From: Phaeosaccion multiseriatum
Lineage: Eukaryota; Ochrophyta, other classes
DNA length: 64,000 nt
Reading direction: 5' to 3'
Assembly (NCBI GenBank): GCA_965112735.1
Contig: OZ218950.1
Span: forward strand, 124,001 to 188,000
Below, piece after piece: positions 23,133-33,794 of the stretch. A program made the position numbers and the translations under genes. The notes beneath the pieces are model-generated. The model saw only the letters and a list, made by a program, of their open reading frames with translations, had not been told where the DNA came from and did no database searches. The stretch's first letter is position 1; each line of letters starts with the position of its first letter.

Positions 23133-24727
23133 GCCTCGTCGCCTCGCCGCCTCGTCGCCTCGCCGCCCAGCAGAGTTTGAGGCGAGTGAGCCACCCGGTC
23201 CGTCCGTCCGTCAACTTTAACTTATCCGTTGGGTGCGTCCATTCATGATTTAGCAACAGCACGAGGAGGAGGATGGGGGGGGGGGGCGTGGAGAGGGAGA
23301 GGGTGGTGGTGGCGCGGTTTCTGGGGGCGACGATGTGTGGCTGCCGGTACGGGGCCTGTCTACGGTGGGGATGGGCCCTCGGCTCACCGGAGAAGGTCAC
23401 TATTCAGTCCACACCCGAGTGAGTGTATATCGTTCATGTGATGCATACTTGTCTCTAGTATGCATGTTGTATGTCTGCATATCTGTGATTCGTTCATGTC
23501 GTTTGGAGCTCTTGGTGTGTGTGTGCGTGCGTGTGCGCCTTTCGTAGACCATAAGTCAGTAAGTGTCGTGGTAGATAAGTCAGGAAGTGTCAGTAGAGCA
23601 AGTAAGTAAGTAAGTACGTAAGTGTCGAAATATAGAGTGACGTATCATGCCTCTAGCACTCGCGCAAGTAGCCGTGCGTGCCGTGAAAGCTTCGCGTGCC
23701 GTGGTAGCTTCGCTTTCATATCCAGTCTGTCTGCAGAGACCAAGGAGGGTGGCTGCAAGCCGAGGTAGGAAAGAAGGAAAACAGGAAACAGGGGTAGCGT
23801 GGGCTCTTCGTCCAATAAATATCCTGTACAATGAGGGAGTTCGAGTTGGGTGCGATCAGCTCGCGAACCCCCTCCCCTCCTCCTCCCTTCTTTTCGAGCT
23901 CACTACTCACACAGCACCACTCTAAGCGCTTGTACAGCCCCGGCTCTAGTTGGGCTTCGCTGCCCCCTTCGACTGATGCGTGGATCTATCATACTCCTCT
24001 GCTGCCGATCCCCCTCCTCCTGTGCATCCTTCTCCTCCTCATTATGGTCGTCTTCCTCCCTCTGCGTCGCCGCTGAATGCCCCGCACAAGCTCAAAAGAG
24101 GAGCGGCCGCACGCCAGTTTCAGTTTGCTGCGACTCCGTCTGTTGCCAAGCGCCACTGTCTCCTCTCACACCGCCGAGGGCTTGCAAGTGTGGGGTGCTC
24201 CTTCTCTCTCCTAGCCTGCTCATGCTCTCCTTCTCTCTCCTAGCCTGCTGATGCTCTCCTTCTCTCTCCTAGCCTGCTGATGCTCCAACCCTTGAACCAC
24301 GCCATGCCAGGGTTCCTCTCACTCTCCTCCTACTTGAGGTCTTGTCCCTCGTCCGCATCCCCTCCCCTCCCCTCGCCCCCTCCTGCTCTTGCTGCTGTTG
24401 CCGCTGCTGCTTGTGCTCTTGAGCCCCCTGTCAGCGCCGCTAGAATCTTCATCAGCAGCACAGCACACGGGATAGAGAGACGCTCACAGGGGGGGGAGTC
24501 TCCCTTGAGAGCGAGCCTGACTCTCAGCCGTGCAAAGACCCTGGCCCTCAGACCCTGTGGTCCTCCGCCCTTGGACTGGTGCACCTTCATCGCTTCACTC
24601 TCAAGGCTTCTGTGTATGCATGTGTCGACTTGTCCCGCTGCCCAGCTTCGTCCCTGACCTTTCACTCTCGGCTTCGAGCGCCACTCTCTAATTGGTTGAG
24701 TAACGTCCTCCCCTCACCAACGAGTCG
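23133..24727. other. Intergenic, no gene seen
   Basis: Contains GTAAGTAAGT-like runs around 23560-23620 and pyrimidine-rich tracts. The short open frames have no recognisable protein character. Confidence 0.6.
24196..24286. repeat. ~28-bp tandem repeat, three copies
   Basis: Unit begins TGCTCTCCTTCTCTCTCCTA and ends GCCTGCTGA; three near-identical copies. Confidence 0.85.
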
Positions 24728-25290
24728 TCATCTCCAGACCCTCGGATAGAGATCTGCAGGCAGCTGGCAGTCCCTCCCGACCACCAGTCTGAATAGACAG
24801 CAAGCACCTGCAGGCAGACTCTCCAAAGCGCAGGTGTCACAACGCCCCAGCAAGAGTGTCCGCAGAGACGCAGGCAGCCTAAGGGGGAGGTTAAAAATGG
24901 ACATCATCTCGACCTCCTCAACACTGCTGACAGAACCTCCAGCCCAATCTGATGTTGCGTTCAAGCCTGATGATCTTCGGGTAGGCAGGCAGTTCCAGAC
25001 GGAGACTACACTGGCACCCCATCTCCACCTCCTCCACATAACAAGGAAGGATTAGGTGCTGATCGAACTTGCAAAAAACTCAAACTTTATCTTCTTCAGC
25101 GAGGCAGGCAGCTCCAAAGGGAGGTCAAAGTCACGCCCCATGTCCACCTCCTCCACTCCACAAGGAAAGACCAGGTGCTGATTGAACCTTGTTGAGTGCT
25201 TCTCAAATCTGAGCTTCTTCAGCGAGGCAGGCAGGTCCAGAGGGAAGTTGAAGCCCTTCCCCATCACCACTTCCTCAACTGTGCTGGGTA
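24728..25290 (-). pseudogene. Remnant of an FNIP/leucine-rich-repeat gene
   Basis: On the minus strand, units of the form VEEVDMGRDFDLPLELPASL followed by KKI(K/R)F recur about every 130-140 bp: about 25210-25265, 25070-25160, 24950-25040 and 24850-24910. This matches the style of FNIP/LRR repeats (FNQPL...LPxSLKxLxF). The units lie in different frames with stops between them, and no start or terminal domain is visible. It is best read as a degraded or partial repeat gene; undetected introns could explain some frame changes. Confidence 0.5.
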
Positions 25291-25836
25291 GACTGGGTAG
25301 ACATGCGTCGGCCTGGGTGGAAACAGTCGGAGAAACTCACACGTGAGACCGATGCTGGCAGCAGTGCCAGCACTTTCGATATCAGAGCCTCATCCGCAGA
25401 GGCCTAATCTTGTCCTTTGGATCTTGGTCGGTCCTGAGGCCGAGCTCCACAGCTACGACGCGAAAGAAGCCTCCCTCGCCATGAGATCCGGCCTCGTTGC
25501 GCTGCCTCTTCCTGCCCTGCTCCTCTTCCTGCCTTGCGTGAATCTCCCTCGACCTTCGCACCCATTCGGCAGGACCTCCTTCCTCAGGAATCGTAGCCTT
25601 CTCTCCTCCTCTTCTTTCTGCCGGCTCAGTCTGCTGGACATCCTCAGGCATGGAAGCGTTTATCACCAGAGTGCGGGAGGTGGACTCATCCACTTCCTTG
25701 CATTTCCCTCCATAAAGCTTGAGCTTTGTGCAAAGAAAAAAAGGGTAGAATCTGGCCCAGTCCCCTCACAGATGGCGGTGCCACCTATTTCCTATTTCCC
25801 TCCTCTTCCTCCTCAGAGAAAGGAGACACAATAGAA
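25291..25836. other. Upstream region of the aldo/keto reductase gene
   Basis: No gene seen; contains the presumed promoter and 5' UTR. Confidence 0.5.
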
Positions 25837-27168
25837 ATGAAGAGACCAGTCCGAAGTGTGCTTGTGACAGGTGGTGTGTTGGCCACGCTGTGCGCCTTGC
25901 CGAGCAGCGATGCCCTCAGGTAAGAAGCAACAGCACAAGGTGCAGCCTCGAAGGAAGGAGTGGGAAAGGCTTCATGGGGATAGCATACCCCGCGGCCGAA
26001 GGATAGATGGGACTTGAGTGAGGAACCAGCGGCAGTAGCAGCAGCCAACTGTTTGAAATTGCCCTCCTTAATTTTTGCCCTCCTTAATGTGGAAGTCTTG
26101 GTGCTCCATACTGCTGTAGCACTCTTGGTGCCTATCTCTCTATCCTTCACCCATACTCACCAGCCTGCGCCCCTCACCCCTCTCTCATCTCCCTGCTACC
26201 ACTTCCGAACTGTCACCCCCCTCCTGCCTCGGTCTCTCTTCCCGCGTAGGTTGACTCTACGCTGTGCCGCCTCGGGGCCTCCCCCTCTCCCCCTCCCCAC
26301 CACCTCCACCTCCACCTCATCCACAGCTGCTCCTGTTCCTCTGTCCCGGCGGCGCCTACTCCAGCGAGGCGCCTCCATCGCAGCCGCAGGCGTGCTCACA
26401 GGCGACAGTCTGCGAGGCCTGACTAGCACCGAGGGAGGAGTGCTGCTGCCGGCCTCTGTCTCTGCCGCTGTCCCAGCCTCTTCCCTTCCCGAGGAAGCCT
26501 ACACCACCCTGGGCAAAAGCGGCCTTCGCAGCTGCCGAGTCCTCAACGGAATGTGGCAGCTGAGTGGGGCACACGGCTTCCGCCCGAAGGTGGGTCCGGC
26601 CCTTGCCGCGATGGGCAAGCTCGGGGAGGAGGGCCTCACCACCTTCGATCTTGCCGACCACTACGGCCCTGCAGAGGATTTTGTGGGGGCATTTAGGGCA
26701 GAGCGGCCCAACACCGCACAAAAGGCCCAATTCTTCACAAAATGGGGTGAGTGGGTTGGCGCGGCTGGAGGGGGTGAGGAGTTTTATTGGCTTATGTGGA
26801 GGGGGTGGTGTGGATTCTTCCATCCATTGGCCTGCCCTCTCCCTCCCTGCGCAAAGTCTGCTTTGCTCCCTCTTGCTTATTGGCTGATGAGCTTAAGCCC
26901 CCCCCCCCCCCCTCTCTCTCCCTCTCTCTCTCCTCTCCCCCTCTCTTTCGCTGTGCTTCCTTCCAAAACACCTGCCCCTGCTCTAAGCAGTGCCCCGCCC
27001 CGGCCAGATGCCCAAGGAAGTAGTGGAGGCGGCTGTGGACCGCTCGGTGTCCAAGATGGGCGGGGCACCCCTCGACATGCTCCAGTTTCACTGGTGGGAC
27101 TACAACGCCCCGCAATACATGGACGCTCTCCGGCACCTTTCAGAGCTCAAGGAAGGCGGCAAAATCAA

Positions 27169-27227
<59 letters not shown>

Positions 27228-28744
27228 TGTGTATGTGTGTGTATGTGTGTGTGTATGTGTGTGTGTGTGTATGTGTGTGTGCAGTGTGTGTGTGTGTGTG
27301 TGTGCGTGCGTGTGTGTATGGTTGTATGTCTCACTCTCTCTCTCTCTCCCTTTTCCCCTCGCCACTCTCTTTTTCTACCATCCCCTGGGGACTCCCCCCC
27401 CCGCCCTCCCTTCTCTTACCGTATGACCACCTGCTGCTGCCTCTGCTCTTTTGGCCCATTCTGAACGGTCTACAGAGGTGTCTCTGACGAATTTCGACAG
27501 CGATCACGTAGAGAGGTAGGTGCGCGTGTGTGTGTGTGTGTGTGGTCCTTCGTGAGGAGGGAGTGAAGGGTTACGTCATGATGGCAGCAGATGGGCAGTA
27601 GATGGCAGTCTAAAATTGGTTCGGTGCAGCGGTGTGTGTGCGTGCGTGCGTGCGTAAGTCTTCGTGACGTAAAGTGTTGTCAGTGCGGTGCTAGTGGAGC
27701 GCCTCTGCTCACAGCCCACTCTCTTCTCCCCCCCTCCTCACCTCAACGACCTTCCCGCCACCCTTTCCCTTACTCGCGCACGCAGGATCACGGACAAGGG
27801 CATTGCGTTGGCCTCCAACCAGGTCAGTGCCACTCAGTACATGCGTTCCTCCGAGTGCTCGACGCGCTGTATGCCTTCAGCGCCCTGCTCCTTGCCGTTC
27901 CGATTTTCCTCACCTTTCTCTTCTTCTCTTCCACCTACCTTCCTTCTCTGTACCGTATCTTCCCTCTCACCCTCCTTCCTGACTCCCCCCCTCGGGGCGC
28001 TCGCTCCCTCGCTGCAGGTGCAATACAGCCTCATCGACCAGCGGCCTGGCCAGAAGATGGCGCAGGTGTGTGACGAGCGAGGCGTGAAGCTGCTATGCTA
28101 TGGAGTGCTCCTGGGAGGCTTCTTGTCGGACAAGTGGGTGGGACTGCCCGACCCTGCAAGCAGCGGCAGCATGGAAACCGTCTCGCAGAAGAAGTACTAC
28201 AACATGATACGGTATTGGGTGAGTACGGAGGGCGTGAGGGCGCGTGGGAGGGAGGGAGGGTTTTTGCTTGCCCCTTCACTAGTTCCGTTTCTGTCTCATT
28301 TCTCCTTCCCCGGAAGGGAGGAGAAACTGCTCGACAACTAACGTCTTTTCTTCTCTCTTTCTGTGTGCGTGTGTGCGTGCGTGTCAGGGCTCGTGGGAGA
28401 AGTTCCAGGAGCTACTCTCCGTCTGCAAGGAGGTGGCCTCCAAGCACGGCGTGAGCATCGCCCAGGTCGGCACCCGCTGGGTGCTCCAGCAAAAGGCGGT
28501 GAGTCTCAGGGAGGGGTGAGAGATTGATGAAATTAGCAAAACTGAACAATGCTTGAATTGACTGATGCAGGTTGGGGGCGCCATAATTGGCCAGCGTCTG
28601 GGCTACACAGAGCACGTCGCGGACACCAAGCGGGTGTTCGACTTCCAGCTGGACCGGCAGGACTTGGAGTCGCTGGCCGAGGCGAGCAGGGGGAGGGACC
28701 TCATGAGAATCATTGGAGACTGCGGCGACGAGTACAGGGCCTAA
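25837..28744 (+). CDS. Aldo/keto reductase, probably thylakoid-lumen targeted
   Basis: NAD(P)H-dependent oxidoreductase fold. Eight exons (25837-25919, 26250-26746, 26991-27170, 27476-27515, 27786-27822, 28018-28218, 28388-28498, 28571-28744) join in consistent phases to 440 residues. The AKR tetrad is present: D161 and Y166 (FDLADHYG), K192 (FFTKW) and H227 (LQFHWWDY); VSLTNFDSDHV, NQVQYSLIDQRP and IAQVGTRWVLQQKA are typical core motifs. Exon 1 alone encodes an ER-type signal peptide (VLVTGGVLATLCALPSSDA). Exon 2 begins with a Ser/Thr/Pro-rich stretch, then SRRRLLQRG plus a hydrophobic AAAGVL segment, like a Tat signal. This suggests import through the four plastid membranes and on into the lumen. 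Substrate unknown. Confidence 0.88.
27171..27319. repeat. (GT)n tract at a 5' splice site
   Basis: A GT dinucleotide run starts exactly at the donor of the aldo/keto reductase intron 27171-27475, so the splice donor GTGTGTG is embedded in the repeat. Confidence 0.9.
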
Positions 28745-29046
28745 AAATCTGACTGGAACTCTTAACCAACATATATAGACGGACTACAACCTCAACTCCC
28801 TCTCAGGGAAGCTCCTTCACCTTCAGCGCCAGAAGTGCAGGAGGAGGACGGGGTGTGAGGAGCCACTACACTTAACTACGCGCAAGAAAAAGAGGAAGGC
28901 GTGTGTTTGTTTGGTTAAAGTGCGGGTTTCATTATATTAAATACAGACAGGGGGGTGGCATGTGGCTGCGCGCTGCTTACCAAAGCCCTCTATATGCCCC
29001 AAATATGCCTCAAAATTTATCTAAACCCTGGTGGGGAGCAAGCTCC
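28745..29046. other. Convergent 3' flanks
   Basis: Spacer between the aldo/keto reductase stop (+) and the light-harvesting gene stop (-). No gene seen. Confidence 0.7.
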
Positions 29047-29700
29047 TTAGTTCCAGGTGTAAGCCTGTCCGAGGATGTCGTTGATGATGTAGGGGCGGCC
29101 GTTGAGCTGCTCGTGGACCATGAGGGCGAGGATGCCCATCTGCGCGGCGCGGCCGTTGTTGAGCTCGATGGAGCGCTTGCGGCTCTGGGTCTCCTCGTCC
29201 CAGGATGCCCAGGTGGAGTTCTCTCCGAACCTGTTCATGTCACCGGGGGTGGAGCCCTCCACCTGCTGCATGACGGCCAGCTCGAGGAAGCCGATGAAGG
29301 CGACCAGCTGGGCAATGCCGGCGGCGGGGATCTTGGAGAAGGCGGCAAGTCCGTTGGGCACGTCCGTGAACTTGATGTTCTCGGAGATGGAGAGGTATCC
29401 GGGCAGGCGCACGTTCTGCTGCACAAGGTGACCAGCGATGGCAAGCATGGAGATGCGTCCGTGCTTCACCTCGACGTATCGGAGTCGGTCGAATCGCTCC
29501 TGGTCGGCGTCGTTGAGGAGTCCGAGGGGGTCGAAGAATCCGAGAGGGGCCTGTGCTCCCTCGGCGTCCTCGAAGGCCATCTTCATGCTGCTGGAGCTCT
29601 TGGGGGCCTTGGCAACCGCGCTGCCGGTGAAGGCGGTGGGCGCCACGAAGGCGGAGGCGCACCCGAGGGTGGCCAGAGCGGCGACGCAGGCAGTCTTCAT
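29047..29700 (-). CDS. FCP: Fucoxanthin-chlorophyll a/c-binding protein
   Basis: Light-harvesting antenna of the thylakoid, 217 residues, one exon. The leader (MKTACVAALATLGC then ASAF at 15-18, followed by VAPTAF) is a textbook ochrophyte bipartite presequence with cleavage before Phe. Helix 1 carries VEVKHGRISMLA (77-87) with the Glu-Arg chlorophyll/ion-pair residues; helix 2 is QLVAFIGFLELAVMQQ; helix 3 carries ELNNGRAAQMGILALM. Length and three-helix layout are normal for the FCP family. It is divergent from the START gene, with 249 bp between the start codons. Confidence 0.97.
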   Translation of the reverse strand: MKTACVAALATLGCASAFVAPTAFTGSAVAKAPKSSSSMKMAFEDAEGAQAPLGFFDPLGLLNDADQERFDRLRYVEVKHGRISMLAIAGHLVQQNVRLPGYLSISENIKFTDVPNGLAAFSKIPAAGIAQLVAFIGFLELAVMQQVEGSTPGDMNRFGENSTWASWDEETQSRKRSIELNNGRAAQMGILALMVHEQLNGRPYIINDILGQAYTWN

Positions 29701-29949
29701 TTTGTTTGCTTTAATAAAGGTGGGAGAAAGAATGTGCTTTTGTTTGTGCGGGAGTGGGGAGTGATTTCACTTGGGGAGGGCACGCTCCCAAAATCAAGAT
29801 AATCAAGGTGATGTCACCCCCTGAATTAAACTCATATTCACGTTTTGCTTGAGGAGGAGGATTTGGGATACATCGAAAGAATAAGGGCCGGCAGGAGAGG
29901 AAATAAAGAGCAGCAAGCAGTGAAGACGACTCATTTGCACAAGTTAAGT
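29701..29949. promoter_or_regulatory. Bidirectional promoter region, FCP / START gene
   Basis: 249 bp separate the two divergent ATGs. It is AT-richer than its surroundings. I see no motif I can name with confidence, but both promoters and 5' UTRs must fit here. Confidence 0.6.
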
Positions 29950-31107
29950 ATGCCTTCCCAAGCTGTCGTCACTCTTGCCCTGTTGGTGCCCTCCGTGGCG
30001 CTGCTCCACTCTGGAGCGCATGCCTTCACGGCGCCCTTGGCAGCAGGGAGGGTGGGGAGGGTAGGAGGGGCCAGCAGGGCAGCCAGCGCCACCACGCAGC
30101 TGTCTGCGGGCGCGGGGGCCTTTGGCACGGGCGGCTTCTTCGGCAAGAAGCCCGAGGTGGACTACATGACGCCCAAGAGTGAGTACGCCAACACTCCCGG
30201 CTCGCTCACCGAGACAGAGGAGCTTATCGGCGAGATCATGGTCACGGACGATGCCAGCGCCTCGAAGCTGGCCGACGACTGCATTTTGGAGGCCGAGCGC
30301 CTGTTCACGTCCAAGGAGGGCTGGAAGGGCGTGCTGGAGCAGGACGGGGTGTTCGTGGAGCAGAAGGACTTGCACGGGGCCTTTGGCAAGTCGGGCGTCA
30401 AGCTGGTGCGGGGCGTGGGCATCATCGACGCCTCGGCAGAGGACTTTTACAAGTTCCAGGTGTCCCGGGAGGGCTTCCAGGCCATTGACGAGTACCTGGT
30501 GAACCACCGCAATGTGGGCAAGTACACATGGGAGACGGAGGAGAAGAACGGCTACACCAAAGACGACTACGAGCTCATGATGAACAGGGTGGAGTGGCAG
30601 TACCCCACCAAGACCAGGGAGTTTGTGGCGCTCGACACTATCGACAGGAAGCGCAAGATTCTCATCTCCAAGAGCGCGCTGCACCCCGACCGCCCGGGGG
30701 GCAGCCGCTACCAGGACGACGTGCCCTTGGACGAGGACGAGTTTGTGAGGGCTGTGCAGTACTACGCCAGCAAGGTGGACGAGCTGGAGGATGGGCGCTG
30801 CTTGCTCACCATGGTCACCTGGGGGGAGATGTGCGACTCGTACAGCTCATGGTGGGTCAACAAGTTCAACGCACACGTGTTCATCACGCCCAAGTTCGAG
30901 CGCTTCAAGCGGGCCATGCAGGGGGAGGACGTGTTCGAGCTCAGTGACATTGTCAAGGAGGCGTGGAAGCTGCCTGCCCTGCTCATGGTCAAGCCCGACA
31001 CAGAGTCCTCCAACGCCTCCGACTTTGTCAAGAAGGAGATGGACAAGGCCGCGGCGGCAAGAGAAATCAGCAGAGACTCGGACATGTACGATGACAAGAA
31101 GGCATGA
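29950..31107 (+). CDS. Plastid-targeted START-like lipid-binding protein
   Basis: One exon, 385 residues; the ATG at 29950 starts a signal peptide (ALLVPSVALLHSGAHAF). AHAF/TAP at 23-29 matches the ASAF cleavage motif, followed by a Gly/Ala/Arg transit region. From about residue 140 the sequence reads like a START fold: GVKLVRGVGIIDASAEDFYK, MNRVEWQYPTKTREFVALDT, RCLLTMVTWGEMCDSYSSWW and NKFNAHVFITPKFERFKRAM. START domains bind single lipids or sterols in a closed pocket; ligand unknown. The pairing with an antenna gene and the plastid leader suggest a role in the plastid. The START assignment rests on pattern recognition. Confidence 0.75.
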   Translation: MPSQAVVTLALLVPSVALLHSGAHAFTAPLAAGRVGRVGGASRAASATTQLSAGAGAFGTGGFFGKKPEVDYMTPKSEYANTPGSLTETEELIGEIMVTDDASASKLADDCILEAERLFTSKEGWKGVLEQDGVFVEQKDLHGAFGKSGVKLVRGVGIIDASAEDFYKFQVSREGFQAIDEYLVNHRNVGKYTWETEEKNGYTKDDYELMMNRVEWQYPTKTREFVALDTIDRKRKILISKSALHPDRPGGSRYQDDVPLDEDEFVRAVQYYASKVDELEDGRCLLTMVTWGEMCDSYSSWWVNKFNAHVFITPKFERFKRAMQGEDVFELSDIVKEAWKLPALLMVKPDTESSNASDFVKKEMDKAAAAREISRDSDMYDDKKA

Positions 31108-32396
31108 GCGCAGACCTGCTCGTTTTGATTGGTACCGTCGCATTAGGGCAGCGCTACTTTATTACGACGCACCGCTCTGCGGCGTAAACTCTCGGACCAT
31201 TGGAGACCATTGGAGTGTGAAGTCGAGCTTCTCTCGATAGCGACAGACATGATGGGGTTTGGAACAAGGGGCGGACGGACGACTCCATGGCAGTACGAGA
31301 CCACACAAGACAAGGCTACCCTGCATGCTCAGGGGTGATGAGAGCGAGGGCAGCACCATACAGGAGTACAGGCCGGGGCTGTTGGCTTGTTGGCTCTTGG
31401 CTGGCACAACGGGGCATGTACATACAACACGTGTAGCACAGAAGAGGGGGGGCGGGACTTTGAAGCCGAGTACCGCAGTCCCAGCCGGATGCTCACTAGA
31501 GAGCCCGAGGAACGAGAGCATCCGCAGGGGGAAGACCCTCTCCTTCCTCTTTCAATGTACTTAGTACTAATTACTCTAGAGAGAGAGAGAGAGAGGATGA
31601 TGCACCTCAAAGGCGATTGGCGTGCAGTGCCACTAATGTTACCAAAGAATCTGAGGTTCTTGTTGCACTCCCCTCACCCACCCCTACCTGGGACGCGTAA
31701 CCAAAACTGCTCAACTCGGCGATAGAGGCACTTTAGGGGGGGGGCGGAGGGAGGGCCCTCTGAGCTGCAAGACACCTTTATGTAAGACCCGCATGGCCAT
31801 TACGTAAGGACCAAGCTCTCTCTCTCTTGTAGAGGTTGCAGGCGGCAACGATGCCGACATTCGACTTGTCTCGACGAGGGCAGCACCATGCGCATGTTTA
31901 AGCGAAGTAGTTTGGGGGGATGTCTCTAAAACGGTGGTGTCTTGGAGGTGATTACTCTCTAGCACTATTCCCTTCAGCTGCCGTGGGTCCGGTGAAGTTT
32001 GTTTGAGAGACAATTGGGACCTTCCCTTCTTTATGTTTTCCCCTCTTCAGTAAATTTAACACTTTAATTTTAATTCGTTTAACATAAATAAATAAATGGT
32101 TTGTAACATTTGATACCATACAACCACCACAGAGCCCCTGAGAGACATCGGATGTGGCGGGGCAGCTTGACGCTCCATACATATCGCACTGCCGACGCTG
32201 GTGAACCTTCCTTCCGTTCCTTCCGTTCCTTCCTTCCTTCCTTCCCATCCCCCCTCTCTGTGCTCTGTGCTTGCCTATTCGCACCCCCCCCTCTCTCTGA
32301 CCGCACCTCCACCGCCCACTCCCCCACGCGAGGGGCATGAACAACAGTGCCGCCAAAAGAGCGCGTAGCCGCCCCTCTCTCTCCCTCTTTCTGAAG
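31108..32396. other. Intergenic, no gene seen
   Basis: 3' flanks of the START gene (+) and the PPR gene (-). Contains a (GA)n run at about 31577-31594 and CCTTC runs at about 32208-32245. Confidence 0.65.
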
Positions 32397-33762
32397 CTAG
32401 TACCCCCGCCTTCTTTGCTGCTGGTACTGCTGCTGTATCACCAACTGCTCCTGCTGCTGTCGCTGCACCTCCTCCCTGCTGAGCTGCGGTGCCCGTCCGA
32501 TCTGCTTCTTGACCTTGGCTTCCTCCCAAATCTCCATCACTTTCTTCTCCTGTGGGTGTGTGGGCGCGTGTGTGTGTGTGTGGGCGTGTCACCAGCAGCA
32601 AGACAGGAGGGGGTCAGAGGACCTCGGACGAGGTGGGAATCGATTGATCGCAGACATTCTATCATCATATAGGCATTGTGTCATCATATCAAGTGGACAA
32701 GTGGGGCCTCGGGGGGCGTCAAGTCACTCATAAGTGCTGCACCTGACCTGACGACCACGAGTGCGGAGAGAGCGAGAGAGGAAGAGATACATACAAACAG
32801 ACAGAGAGAGAGAAAGAAAGAGATACATACAAACAGACAGAGAGAGAGAGAAAGAAAGAGATACATACAAACAGACAGAGAGAGATAAAGAAGAGATACA
32901 TACAAACAGACAGAGAGAGAGAGAAAGAAAGAGATACATACAAACAGACAGAGAGAGAGAGAGAGAAAGAAAGAGATACATACAAACAGACAGAGAGAGA
33001 GAGAAAGAAAGAGATACATACAAACAGACAGAGAGAGAGAGAAAGAAAGAGATACATACAAACAGACAGAGACAGAATGAGACACGAGAGGGGTGCGTAT
33101 CGCACCTTCTCCTCGTCCCCCGCCGCACGACACACGTCGATGGCGATGTCGAATGTGTAGCTCGAGGCCTTACACCGCCGATTCAACATGACCTCAAGCA
33201 CCTCCACGGCCCACTGCCGATGCCGAGGGAAGGGAGGGGAGGGAGGACAAGGCCAGGACAAAGCACCAACAAGCACCACAGAGAGCAGCAGAGAAGATGA
33301 GATCGGCGTGTGAGGTTGTGAGTTTGCCAGGCAGTCCGTGTTGGGGGCGAAGTCAGTCAGTCAGTCAGTCAGTCAGGCAGTCACGGACGACTCTCTGTGT
33401 ATTGCCCCTCTACATCTGAACACTGTTTCTCTCCAGAGCCGCGGGCCCACCCTTAACCCCATCCGCTGCCATCCGCGGCCTCCGTCCTCCAATGGCCCAT
33501 TGGACCATCGCATGCCCCGACCCAAAGCGAGTGAGGAACACACTCTCTCTGGGTGGAACCCTCCCTCTCCCTTCTCCCCCCTCCCTCCCTCCCTCTCTCT
33601 CTCTCTCTCCTCCCTCCCCCCCTAGACTCACGTCTGCTTGGTTGGTGAGTGAGAGGAGGGCGGCGTCAAGGTGTCCGCTGTCGGGCCGAATCTTGCGCGA
33701 GTCCATGTCACGCAAGAGGCAAGCAGCAACCTTCCCACTGCAGAGCACAGGAAGGGTCGTGC

Positions 33763-33794
<32 letters not shown>

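Noticed and set aside
32782-33070. CRISPR-like array of regularly spaced ~33-36 bp repeats
   Set aside because: No unique spacers: the units are contiguous and vary only in GA-run length. It lies in an intron of a nuclear gene, so it is a minisatellite.
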